Source of the DNA: an uncultured Peptoniphilus sp.
GTDB lineage: Bacteria; Bacillota; Clostridia; Tissierellales; Peptoniphilaceae
DNA length: 24,604 nucleotides
Direction: 5' to 3'
Assembly (NCBI RefSeq): GCF_946998875.1
Contig: NZ_CAMQAY010000019.1
Coordinates: forward strand, 1 to 24,604
Numbering within the stretch: position 1 is the stretch's first letter; the number at the start of each line of letters is the position of its first letter. The translations under genes and the position numbers were made by a program. The notes below the pieces were generated by a model. The model was not told where the DNA came from. It did not search any database and saw nothing but the letters and a program-made list of their open reading frames with translations. This document shows, one piece after another, positions 14,144-22,687 of the stretch.

Positions 14144-16675
14144 TTATTTTCTTGAGAAGGAGTTATGCTTATAAAATTTTTTCTTCATTAGTTCTGCCAC
14201 TAATGCATATACTAGGGAAATGGAAAGCATAGCAAGGAGGGCATCAATTGGTAGGCTAACTAGTCCAAGATAAGAATTAAGAGGGCTGTATATTATTCCT
14301 ATTAAGATTAAGCTCACAAAAACTATGGCAAAAATTAATTTTGAAGAAGGCTTGCTCTTAAAAATAGGTCTTGCAGTTCTGACTATTAACATAACAACCA
14401 TTGCAGAAATTACGGATTCTAACATCCAGCCTGTTTGGAAAAGTTTCTCGTCAGCCTTAAAAATAAAAAGCAAAACAAAAAATGTTACATAGTCAAAAAG
14501 AGAAGATGTTATTCCAAATACTATCATAAATTTTTTGATAAATTTCATATTCCATTTTACTGGACTCTTTAACCAATCTTCGTCTACAGAGTCTGAAGCA
14601 ATTTGCAAAGAAGGGAAGTCTGTAAATAAATTTGTAAGTAGAATTTGCTTTGGCAATAGTGGCAAAAACTTTAAGAAAAGACTTGCACCTGCCATGGAGA
14701 ACATATTTCCAAAATTTGCACTTGTTGCAACAAATATATACTTCAAAGTGTTTATAAAAGTTCTTCTACCTTCTTTTATTCCAGATAACAATACTTTTAA
14801 ACTATTTTGCAATAGAACAATAGAAGCTGCATCTTTTGCCGTATCAGCTGCTGTGTCAACGGATATGCCAACATCTGCTTCTTTTATAGCTGGTGCATCG
14901 TTTATGCCATCGCCCATATAGCCTACTACCTCTCCAGCTTCTTTATAGGCTCTAATTATTTTTTCCTTTTGATTTGGACTTATTTCAGCAAAAATATCAA
15001 TGCCTAGAACTTTTTTGTTTAGTTGACTTATTGAATAGGAACTTAACTCTTCGCCAAGCAAAATTTTTTCTGGATTAAGACCTATTTGACTTCCAATGTT
15101 TTTGGCAATTTCTTCATTGTCGCCTGTTATCATTTTTAAAGAAACGCCTAGATTATTCATTTGGCTTATTACATCTTTGATATCTTCTTTTAAGGGATCA
15201 ATAAATAATAAGAATCCTTTAAAAATCATGCTCTTAGCTTTTTCCTTTTGAAAGTCAGTCTCCTCACTTAAAAGCTTATAGGAAAGTCCTAGGACTCTGT
15301 AACCCTGGCTTGAAAACTTATCAAATAAATCAAATATTTGACTTTTAATTTCATTAATGTTTCCAATAGAATTATCAGACTTTTCATAAGAATCACATAT
15401 ATTTACAATGCTTTCAAAGGCACCTTTTGTAATCATAAAATTTTTATTTGAAAAATCAGAGCCAGTCTTTACCATTACACTTAGAATTTTATTTTCAAAG
15501 GAGTAGGGGATTTCAAAAAGCTTCTTATAAGTAGAAAAATCATTTTTATTTGAACTTAAAATAGCTTCATCAATTGGATTTTTATAGCCTTCTTGAAAAT
15601 AGGAATTAATAGCAGCAAATTTATTTAAGTCTTCGCATTTTTCACCCTTAAAATTTAAGACTCTATCAAGCTTGACCTTGCCCTTTGTTATTGTTCCAGT
15701 TTTATCAGAACACATAATTGTCATTGAGCCAAAATTTTCTATGGAATTTAATTTTTTTACTATTACACCTTCCTCAGACATTCTCTTGGCACCTTGTGAC
15801 AAATTCACACTAATTATAGCTGGCAACATTTGAGGGGTTAAGCCAACAGAAAGAGCCAAAGCAAACATAAAGGATTCTAAAAAAGATTTATTTAAAACAA
15901 TATTAAATATAAATATTAAACCAATTAAAATAGTTGTAACATGTAAAATTAAATTGCCAAAATCCTTTATGCCTTTTTCGAAATCAGTATCAGAATCCTT
16001 TTGACTGAGAGATGAAGTAATTTTACCAAACTCAGTATCTTTGGCTAAGTTAACAATAATTGCCTTGCCAGAGCCACTAATAACATGAGTGCCCATCCAG
16101 AGGGAATTTTTTCTTTCAGATAGACTAGTACCAGCAGGTAACTTTCCACATAACTTTTCAACAGGGAAAGTTTCTCCAGTTAAACTTGACTCATCAGTAG
16201 AGAGAGAATTATCATCAATAAGCAAACAATCAGCAGGTATCATGTCGCCTGTTTTTACCTTAATAATGTCGCCAATAGTCAAATTTGCATTGTCCAATTC
16301 CTTAAAAGTGCCATCCCTTAAAACTGAAGACTTAACACTGACAGAAGAAAGGAGTTTTTTTACAGCATCCTTTGCCTTGCTTTCATGAAGATAGCTCAAA
16401 AAAGAAGAAATCAAAATTATGATTAAAATAATGACCCCGTCAGAATAATCCTTTAAAAATATAGATAAAATTGCGGCAAAAATAAGTATCATAGTTATTG
16501 GACTTTTAAATTGAGACAAAAAAATCATAAAATTAGAAGCAGATTTCTTTTCCTCAAAAATATTTTTACCATAAGTGGCAATTCTATCCTCAGCTTCTTT
16601 ATTTGACAAACCAGCTTCACTTGAATTTAATTTTTTTAAAATATCATCCTTATCATAGGACCAAAAATTTTTCAT
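14144..16675 (-). CDS. mgtA: Magnesium-importing P-type ATPase (P3B)
   Basis: An integral membrane pump that brings in Mg2+ at the cost of ATP. Its 843 residues have all P-type ATPase parts: actuator-domain TGET (166-169), the phosphorylated aspartate in CSDKTGT (Asp324), MITGDN and the hinge GDGINDAPA in the phosphorylation domain. The membrane motif LSVGLTPQMLPAI (about 275-287) is characteristic of MgtA/MgtB rather than Ca2+ or K+ pumps. About ten membrane helices are visible, four of them after the catalytic domains. The ATG at 16675 follows AGGAGG. Only about 90 bases separate it from the upstream terminator, too short for an M-box Mg2+ riboswitch, and no such structure is seen. A weak TTGTAA/TATTAA promoter may lie in that gap. 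Confidence 0.93.
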   Translation of the reverse strand: MKNFWSYDKDDILKKLNSSEAGLSNKEAEDRIATYGKNIFEEKKSASNFMIFLSQFKSPITMILIFAAILSIFLKDYSDGVIILIIILISSFLSYLHESKAKDAVKKLLSSVSVKSSVLRDGTFKELDNANLTIGDIIKVKTGDMIPADCLLIDDNSLSTDESSLTGETFPVEKLCGKLPAGTSLSERKNSLWMGTHVISGSGKAIIVNLAKDTEFGKITSSLSQKDSDTDFEKGIKDFGNLILHVTTILIGLIFIFNIVLNKSFLESFMFALALSVGLTPQMLPAIISVNLSQGAKRMSEEGVIVKKLNSIENFGSMTIMCSDKTGTITKGKVKLDRVLNFKGEKCEDLNKFAAINSYFQEGYKNPIDEAILSSNKNDFSTYKKLFEIPYSFENKILSVMVKTGSDFSNKNFMITKGAFESIVNICDSYEKSDNSIGNINEIKSQIFDLFDKFSSQGYRVLGLSYKLLSEETDFQKEKAKSMIFKGFLLFIDPLKEDIKDVISQMNNLGVSLKMITGDNEEIAKNIGSQIGLNPEKILLGEELSSYSISQLNKKVLGIDIFAEISPNQKEKIIRAYKEAGEVVGYMGDGINDAPAIKEADVGISVDTAADTAKDAASIVLLQNSLKVLLSGIKEGRRTFINTLKYIFVATSANFGNMFSMAGASLFLKFLPLLPKQILLTNLFTDFPSLQIASDSVDEDWLKSPVKWNMKFIKKFMIVFGITSSLFDYVTFFVLLFIFKADEKLFQTGWMLESVISAMVVMLIVRTARPIFKSKPSSKLIFAIVFVSLILIGIIYSPLNSYLGLVSLPIDALLAMLSISLVYALVAELMKKKFYKHNSFSRK

Positions 16676-16759
16676 ACTTGCCTCCTAGATAGTTCAAATA
16701 TATATCTATTAATAATAAAATACAATAGGATTTACAAAAATAAAAATATGTAAGTAAAA

Positions 16760-16783
16760 TAAAAAAGACCGAGGGCTCGGTCT
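16760..16783 (-). terminator. Terminator of the 145-residue membrane protein gene
   Basis: AGACCGA (16766-16772) pairs with TCGGTCT (16777-16783) around a 4-base loop, extendable inward by a tight G-C pair. The A-run at 16759-16766 forms the U-tract on the minus strand. Confidence 0.85.
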
Positions 16784-16789
16784 ATGAAT

Positions 16790-17227
16790 TTATAAAAAAT
16801 TTGCAATTAAATTTTCGATTTTATTTTTATCTTTTACATCAAAAGTCAGCTTGTGAGAATTAGAAAAGGCATCTAGACTTAGAATAATTTTTTTATCATC
16901 AGAATAGTTAATTTTAATATTTTTTATCTTGTCAAAGGGAAGGAACTTAATCAAAGTCGTGGATCCCATAAAAATATTAAAACCATTCTGCCTTATGCCA
17001 GGAGAAGAGATTATAGAAAAAAGCAAGACAAGAGATGAGAAGGCGAGAATAAAGTCCAAGATAGACTTAGAGGAGAACTTAAAAGGCATAGCGAAAACAA
17101 CAAGAGTAAAAATAGCAAGTATGAATAAAAACTTCCTTTCAAGTTTAACAGAAACAAGATTTTTCCTCCTAAGATTAAAATTATAGATAGAATTTATTAT
17201 AAATATAAATAAAATAAAAAATTTCAT
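16790..17227 (-). CDS. Small membrane protein with C-terminal PH-like segment
   Basis: A 145-residue protein of unknown function. Three hydrophobic segments lie at about 1-17, 31-48 and 56-75, followed by a cytoplasmic-looking tail. The tail segment GFNIFMGSTTLIKFLPFDKIKNIKI (about 83-107) resembles bacterial PH-like membrane proteins in which a loop ends in W/F-x-x-I. That assignment is tentative. The ATG at 17227 has AAGGTGAT upstream. A good promoter lies at 17244-17271, and the gene forms its own unit between two terminators, on the far side of the defence island's terminator. Confidence 0.7.
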   Translation of the reverse strand: MKFFILFIFIINSIYNFNLRRKNLVSVKLERKFLFILAIFTLVVFAMPFKFSSKSILDFILAFSSLVLLFSIISSPGIRQNGFNIFMGSTTLIKFLPFDKIKNIKINYSDDKKIILSLDAFSNSHKLTFDVKDKNKIENLIANFL

Positions 17228-17243
17228 AACATCACCTTCATTT

Positions 17244-17271
17244 ATTATAGGATGAAAGACAATGGTTGCAA
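17244..17271 (-). promoter_or_regulatory. Promoter of the small membrane protein gene
   Basis: On the minus strand, TTGCAA (17266-17271) and a perfect TATAAT (17244-17249) are 16 bases apart. The -35 overlaps the foot of the terminator hairpin by two bases. Confidence 0.65.
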
Positions 17272-17310
17272 AATAAAAGACCCTAGTTAATATTAGGGTC
17301 TTTTATTTTG
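17269..17310. terminator. Strong bidirectional terminator closing the defence island
   Basis: A perfect 15-bp inverted repeat (17270-17284 with 17295-17309), extendable by an A-T and a G-T pair, encloses a short loop. A-rich and T-rich outer arms provide U-tracts in both directions. It separates the helicase gene from the downstream membrane protein gene. Confidence 0.85.
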
Positions 17311-17313
17311 TAT

Positions 17314-17412
17314 TTAAATTTTATTCCCATTCTTCTTTTCCAAACGTCCAATATATCCCAAACTATTCAAAATAATAGGTTCTATTTTTCTAATATCACC
17401 AAATCCACCTAA
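17314..17412 (-). pseudogene. Possible gene relic (winged-helix C-terminal tail)
   Basis: In the 160 bases between the defence operon and its terminator, a 32-codon open frame ends in TAA at 17314. It has no start codon or ribosome binding site, yet reads like a protein tail (IILNSLGYIGRLEKKNGNK). Such an end is typical of winged-helix domains at the C-terminus of AlbA_2/RecG-like or Fic proteins. In another frame just upstream (about 17424-17465) SGTGTETGLKI is readable. Together they suggest a decayed gene, replaced or disrupted when the island was acquired. Chance is a real alternative. Confidence 0.25.
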
Positions 17413-17472
17413 TTATAGGACATTTTCAAATTTTTAGTCCCGTCTCAGTCCCAGTACCAGAGAATAGAATTC

Positions 17473-18507
17473 TTATTCTTGAATATACTTCAAATTTTTA
17501 TAACTTACTAAAAATGTATTCCTTCTAGCTCTTGTTAATGCAACATATAATTTATTCTTGGTAGATGCAGGTAATTTATCTAAACTGTTATCTAAGAATA
17601 ATTTCTCTGTTTTTTCATTCAATATTATGCAAATATCTTTATAGCAATCTTCTCCTTTTACATCTCCCCAATTTTTATGAGTATATCCATATTTTTTTGA
17701 ATTGTTGTAATGTAATTTAATAATATTTTCATCATTAAAAATACCCTTTATTTCATCCTCTTTATCGATATATTGAAACCTAGAATTATCATCACTAATA
17801 TGATTCGAATATATTTCTATATCCAAATTATCTCTGATAAATTCACAAGTTTTATTATTACATCTCCAACTCTTATCAAAAGTATTATCATCAACAATAA
17901 ATCCATTTGATAAGAACTTATCTTTATAACTATTGTAATCCTTAAACAAGTTTTTATTTACAGGACCATCTCTACTTGTATCATAGGTATGTTGAAAAAA
18001 ATCACCAACAAAAAGTATCTTTACTTGCGACTCCATAATTTTTAAAAGGAAGTTAAAGTCTCTACCTGAAATATCCTGAATTTCATCAATAAGTAATTCA
18101 TCAAAATATTTTTCTATTCTTTTTTTTATGTCATCAATAATATCAAAGTATTCGAAACTCATAGCCAATCTATTACTAAAAAAATATCCTGATGACGTAA
18201 GATAATACTTTAAATCCGTTTTCTTTATGCTTGTTAATTTATTGCTTTCAAAAATTATTCCTTTAGCTCTTACCTTGTCAGCTAAAAATGGTTTATAACA
18301 AAAGGAATATAAAAAATTAAAATATGTCATTAAACTAACATTGCTAGGGAACTCTCCATTAAATTTTTCCAATATTTTCTTCTTAATATTGGAAAAATTA
18401 TTTGTTGTGTAAGTTATAATTAAACTTTTCTTATCCAAAGATAAATTATCAATAATATAGCTAGTTTTACCAGAACCTGCTACTGCAAAAATTACTCGTT
18501 TATCCAA
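17473..18507 (-). CDS. Compact UvrD-like (GajB-like) superfamily 1 helicase
   Basis: A 344-residue ATP-dependent helicase or ATPase of the UvrD/Rep superfamily. Visible motifs: I, AVAGSGKT (8-15); Ia, LIITYTTN (29-36); II, LLIDEIQD (138-145); III, GDFFQHTY (168-175); IV, SWRCN (213-217); a divergent motif V around DVKGED (282-287); and VI, YVALTRAR (321-328). It is much shorter than UvrD/PcrA (over 700 residues) and shorter than described GajB (about 490), so most accessory 1B/2B domain material is missing. The TTG start at 18507 lies inside the end of the OLD gene (16-base overlap) with a weak GAAAGAG site, implying translational coupling. It probably works with the OLD nuclease as a Gabija-like pair. 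Confidence 0.85.
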   Translation of the reverse strand: MDKRVIFAVAGSGKTSYIIDNLSLDKKSLIITYTTNNFSNIKKKILEKFNGEFPSNVSLMTYFNFLYSFCYKPFLADKVRAKGIIFESNKLTSIKKTDLKYYLTSSGYFFSNRLAMSFEYFDIIDDIKKRIEKYFDELLIDEIQDISGRDFNFLLKIMESQVKILFVGDFFQHTYDTSRDGPVNKNLFKDYNSYKDKFLSNGFIVDDNTFDKSWRCNNKTCEFIRDNLDIEIYSNHISDDNSRFQYIDKEDEIKGIFNDENIIKLHYNNSKKYGYTHKNWGDVKGEDCYKDICIILNEKTEKLFLDNSLDKLPASTKNKLYVALTRARRNTFLVSYKNLKYIQE

Positions 18508-20048
18508 TTTATTGCTCTTTCTATATATTCAGGCGCTTCTAAATCACCAATCTCAGCTAGTCTAAGAGCTGAAGTAGTTTTATTCTTTAACATATACTGT
18601 AGTGCCTCTTTACCAAACTCAGATTCACAAACCTGCTTATTCTTTTCATATAAATAATATTCAAAAGTTGGTTTCTCATTATCTTCTTCAAAAAAAATTT
18701 TTATATTTTCAGAATTATAATCATTATATTTATTGATACATTTTTCTTGATAATTTGAATCATTATCGGTTATTACCGCAACCTTAGAGCCCGTTATTTT
18801 CGCTATATCCAAATACCTTTTGAAACTTAAACCCCTAATGGCTAAAACATGAACGCCTTCATAACTAAGGCTTTTTTTAGTCACATCCATATAAAACTCA
18901 TTAAAAAGTATAAACTCTGAGGGTCCTTCCACTAAAATCAATTTTTCAGATAATATAAATTCTAAAATTCCAGCTGGTGGTGCTTTTAAAAAATAATCAG
19001 AGGTTTCTTTATTTAGAGATTTTAAATAAAGAGGAACATTACTTTTTTGTTTAGATAATATAATCAAATTATACAATTCAAGCCCAGTACTTATAAGACT
19101 ACTATGTGTCGCAATAAAAATTTGACCATTCTGATGCTGTTCAATATTTGCAATTAATTTTTTTAAATTAGTATAACTTAAATGGTTTTCAGGTTCTTCA
19201 AATAATAAAATGTCCACATTTTCACCTGATTTTTCTAATGCAAAGTCAGTTTTTATTAAAACTTGTAGCCCAGTTCCTCTATTATTTAATGCAATTGAAT
19301 TTTCGTATATCATAAGTTCATCACTAAATACATTTGAAAAACTATTTTGTAAGGCAAACTGATAATTTTTGTCTGTTGGGAGCCTTTCGTTTAACTCCTT
19401 AAGATTATCTTCACAAAATTTTGATTTCATTTGTCTATATTTACTTTTGTGATTTATTCTCTCAAGTTCGTTTCCTTCTGTATATTGTTGATACATTTTT
19501 TGTACAAAATAATTTGTTTTATATTCAGAATTCATATTGCCGCTGTCTATAAACACAGTTCTAAGTTTCTTCTTATACCCACTAAAAGTTTCATCTGAAA
19601 AAGTAGAAAATCTTATTTGATAGTACTCATAAGGAAAAACCGATGTTTCTTCTGATAGAAATTCGTTTATTTCTTTCCTATATTCATCATTTGGAGAGCA
19701 AACCAGTCTAATTCCATCTGTAACAATTCCTAACGAATTATTATTACCATTCATAGTATGATCAAATTCACCTTTTAAGTACAACTCAACCTTCATTTCT
19801 GGCAAATTTTCATATCTTTTAGAATTCTGAAATTTATTAATAGCATCAATGTTTATTAATTTATCCAATCCTATATTTTCAACTCTTTTAATACTTCCTG
19901 ATGCAGCAAGCTCAATAGCTTCCAGTACCGAGCTTTTTCCTACTTCATTATCACCCACTAATATATTAACTCTTTCATTTGGACATATTGTATAATCCTC
20001 AAAACTCTTAAAGTTTATTAATCTTATCTTATCTATTGTTACTGACAA
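18492..20048 (-). CDS. OLD-family ATPase with C-terminal TOPRIM nuclease (GajA-like)
   Basis: A 518-residue class 2 OLD nuclease. The N-terminal ABC-type ATPase has INFKSFEDY (11-19), Walker A GDNEVGKSS (32-40), a signature-like NNRGTGLQVL (255-264), Walker B ILLFEEPENHL (280-290) and the H-loop ATHSSL (His315). The C-terminal TOPRIM domain has its metal-binding Glu374 in LVEGPSE and the Asp pair in ITDNDS (428, 430). All catalytic residues seem intact, so it should be a metal-dependent DNA nuclease. Class 2 OLD genes are known to sit beside UvrD-like helicases, as in Gabija GajA-GajB, where the ATPase controls nuclease activity by sensing nucleotides. The start is TTG at 20048 with a strong GGGAGG. 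It lies 31 bases after res. Confidence 0.88.
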   Translation of the reverse strand: MSVTIDKIRLINFKSFEDYTICPNERVNILVGDNEVGKSSVLEAIELAASGSIKRVENIGLDKLINIDAINKFQNSKRYENLPEMKVELYLKGEFDHTMNGNNNSLGIVTDGIRLVCSPNDEYRKEINEFLSEETSVFPYEYYQIRFSTFSDETFSGYKKKLRTVFIDSGNMNSEYKTNYFVQKMYQQYTEGNELERINHKSKYRQMKSKFCEDNLKELNERLPTDKNYQFALQNSFSNVFSDELMIYENSIALNNRGTGLQVLIKTDFALEKSGENVDILLFEEPENHLSYTNLKKLIANIEQHQNGQIFIATHSSLISTGLELYNLIILSKQKSNVPLYLKSLNKETSDYFLKAPPAGILEFILSEKLILVEGPSEFILFNEFYMDVTKKSLSYEGVHVLAIRGLSFKRYLDIAKITGSKVAVITDNDSNYQEKCINKYNDYNSENIKIFFEEDNEKPTFEYYLYEKNKQVCESEFGKEALQYMLKNKTTSALRLAEIGDLEAPEYIERAINWINE

Positions 20049-20079
20049 TTGTACCTCCCAGCATACTTAATATTATTCA

Positions 20080-22683
20080 TCATTGTAAGCATTGTCTTAT
20101 AGAATTATCAAATTCATTAATCCTAAGCTCTCTATTAAAGAATGGAAGCCCTATAATCCTATACTTATTATCATCCACATAAGTTTTTGTAGGTATCCCT
20201 TGATTCTCAATCTTTAACAGGAAATCTTCTTTCCATTTGTCTTTTTCTAGTAGATGGCTTCCTTTAGGTTCGATATAAATTTGTTCTTGCAAATATCCAT
20301 CTGAACCTTTCTTTTGTAAGAACAATAAAAAGTCTGGCTCAAATCTTTCGCCTGTGTCAAATTCATAAATAGCCAAGGCCGGAATTCTCTCATTTCTTAC
20401 CAAATAAATTTCATCATATTTACTTCTTAAATCTTTAACTATCCCTTTAAAGTATTTGACAAATGCTTTTTCTTCACCTGTTCCATAATTATCATTATAG
20501 ACATACCAAGGCTCGTATGATAAATCCAAAACATCTTCATTTGCAATCATGGATTGAGATACTCCTACTCCTTCACCATGTGGATTAGATATATATATTT
20601 TTTTATCTTTTAAAACCTCGTAAATCCTCTTAGCGTAGAATTCCTTTGTCCCTTCATACTCAGTCTCTATTTTTTGTAGATATAATGATATTTCTTTAAG
20701 TATTTTCATTGTTCCATCATAAAGATCTTTAGCTTGCAACTTTTCATACGGACTTTCTATTTGCAACATTATATTTCCTAAATAATTTTCAGATTGTAAA
20801 AATTCTTTCTTTGATTTTAAATTAGGAAAATATGATTTAAGTGTATTAAATTTTAAGACCTCAAAATTTGACATTGCACCTTCAACAATATTTAAAGGTA
20901 TATTTTTAAATTCATATTGAAAAGTATTGGTTATCCCATTAGCCTTTACTTTTCCTTCATCGAATAATCCATATATAAATGAAGTCCCTGTTGAAACTTT
21001 ATGCTGGCAATAACTATTTTGTATTTTTTTATCTATACCTGTGACTGACTTTCTTGACTTTTCAACTTTTCTATTTGAAAATACATAGGCTTCTCTGAAA
21101 AAATCTGTTTGTTTAAATTCATCTTTCAATATATAATTTATTTCCATCGGAGCATCTGCTAATAAACCTGTCTGTTTTAGAGCATATCTTAACTCACCAA
21201 TATATCGTGAATCCTGCATTGAATGATACAAGAGTGTTTCCAATATCCTATTTTCATTAGATATATCATAGTCATATTTACGCTTATTTCTTGGCTGATC
21301 ATCTTCAATTTTAAATGGACAATACCTAGCTCCACGTCCTATTAGTTGAGCTTCACTGATAGTTGTTTTCCCAGGCTTCCCATTTTTTCCATCTCTTGTT
21401 TCATACAACCTTACAATATCAAAAAGATTTAATACATCCCAACCCTCATTTAGCATATCAACTGTGAAGATTATTCTATATGGATTATCTTTTGCTTCAA
21501 GAGAGTTTACGGCAACCTGTTTTTCCTTTTCTTCAGATTCACTCTTAGAATTTAATATTATAGAGTTTTCAGTTGCAAATCCTAATTTTATATCAGATAC
21601 AAGAGCATTTAGACTTGGGTCTTTATTTAGAAAATAATCTATAGAATTTCTAAGGTATTCATTATCAGAATCCTTATATTTTAGAATTTCATCAGCCTTG
21701 AGATTATTCAATTTTTGGTAAAAATCATCATAAAATGCTTTTGACTCTTTAATAGTTTTTGATTTTAATAAAACAACAGGTTTTATATTTTGACCATGGT
21801 CTCCAAACAAATGTCTCCTATATTCACTTATTACAAGCGATAGCAGCGTTCTTGTCCACCTGTCATAATCACCTTGCATATTATTAAAATCTTTAGTATA
21901 TCCACTTTCTCTAAACTTAGATAAGGTGTAATCATATACAATTTTATCCAAATATTTCTTCTCAACATTAGGGTCTTTCAAGTCAGCAGTTGCTGTAAAT
22001 TCTAACAAGGCATTATCTCTATTTGCTCTAAATATTTTTTCAATTGTGTATTCCCAGCTTTTGGCATTTTCTTCTAGGTTTGTTTTTTCACTTTTTGTAA
22101 GACCCTTAGTAACAGTATTTATATGGTGGGATTCATCTGAGATTAAAACAATCTTATCATCCTCAAAATCATCAATAGTAGGCGAATTCTCTTTTGGAAA
22201 ATTCATGTCCATGTGAAGTTTTTGTGTGGAAGTAAAACAAATATTAATAGAATTTTTATCGTAAAAGGCAAAATTATTTACTTCTTTTACTTGAACTTGA
22301 TCGCCCATCAATTCGATATTTTCTGCAAAAAGATACTTAATAGAAGATTGATTGAGGAAATTTTCCTTAGTCTTTTCTATAATATTGTTCTGATTTACAA
22401 AAAATAAGAATTTTCTATAGCCCTTGGTATATAAATATAAAATAAGTCCTGCCATTATAACAGTCTTGCCAGAACCAGTTGCCATATGAAATAAATTATG
22501 GATTTGTTTATTTTTAATCAAATCACTTTCAACATAGGTTATAAAATATCTAAAAGCATCTTCTTGGTAATCACGCAAAATTATATTGGGATTTAAGTTT
22601 GACTCTATATAGGAAGGCAATTCTTTTAAAGCTCCTATTTTTTTAATAACATCTAACTCTTGGTACAAATATTGGTCAGCCAT
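20080..22683 (-). CDS. res: Type III restriction enzyme, Res subunit
   Basis: The helicase-nuclease subunit of a type III restriction-modification system; with Mod it translocates along unmodified DNA and cuts it. The 867 residues have a superfamily 2 helicase core, with Walker A MATGSGKT (67-74), DESHH in place of DEAD (183-187) and motif VI QLIGRGARY. A C-terminal PD-(D/E)xK nuclease is visible as EPDFLLFL followed by YIEPKG, so both activities look intact. The ATG at 22683 (MADQYLYQEL) is chosen: AAGGAG sits 7 bases upstream in the end of mod, and the start lies 4 bases after the mod stop. The frame extends to 22734 into mod, with no support for that start. Confidence 0.94.
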   Translation of the reverse strand: MADQYLYQELDVIKKIGALKELPSYIESNLNPNIILRDYQEDAFRYFITYVESDLIKNKQIHNLFHMATGSGKTVIMAGLILYLYTKGYRKFLFFVNQNNIIEKTKENFLNQSSIKYLFAENIELMGDQVQVKEVNNFAFYDKNSINICFTSTQKLHMDMNFPKENSPTIDDFEDDKIVLISDESHHINTVTKGLTKSEKTNLEENAKSWEYTIEKIFRANRDNALLEFTATADLKDPNVEKKYLDKIVYDYTLSKFRESGYTKDFNNMQGDYDRWTRTLLSLVISEYRRHLFGDHGQNIKPVVLLKSKTIKESKAFYDDFYQKLNNLKADEILKYKDSDNEYLRNSIDYFLNKDPSLNALVSDIKLGFATENSIILNSKSESEEKEKQVAVNSLEAKDNPYRIIFTVDMLNEGWDVLNLFDIVRLYETRDGKNGKPGKTTISEAQLIGRGARYCPFKIEDDQPRNKRKYDYDISNENRILETLLYHSMQDSRYIGELRYALKQTGLLADAPMEINYILKDEFKQTDFFREAYVFSNRKVEKSRKSVTGIDKKIQNSYCQHKVSTGTSFIYGLFDEGKVKANGITNTFQYEFKNIPLNIVEGAMSNFEVLKFNTLKSYFPNLKSKKEFLQSENYLGNIMLQIESPYEKLQAKDLYDGTMKILKEISLYLQKIETEYEGTKEFYAKRIYEVLKDKKIYISNPHGEGVGVSQSMIANEDVLDLSYEPWYVYNDNYGTGEEKAFVKYFKGIVKDLRSKYDEIYLVRNERIPALAIYEFDTGERFEPDFLLFLQKKGSDGYLQEQIYIEPKGSHLLEKDKWKEDFLLKIENQGIPTKTYVDDNKYRIIGLPFFNRELRINEFDNSIRQCLQ

Positions 22684-22687
22684 AATA

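Noticed and set aside
16676..16765. M-box Mg2+ riboswitch upstream of mgtA
   Set aside because: Only about 90 bases separate the gene from the upstream terminator, less than an M-box needs, and no GC-rich paired helices are seen.
17269..17310. Inverted repeat as an attachment site or transposon end
   Set aside because: Its A-rich and T-rich arms, short loop and position between two genes fit a bidirectional terminator, and no second copy or target duplication was seen at the island's other side within the window.
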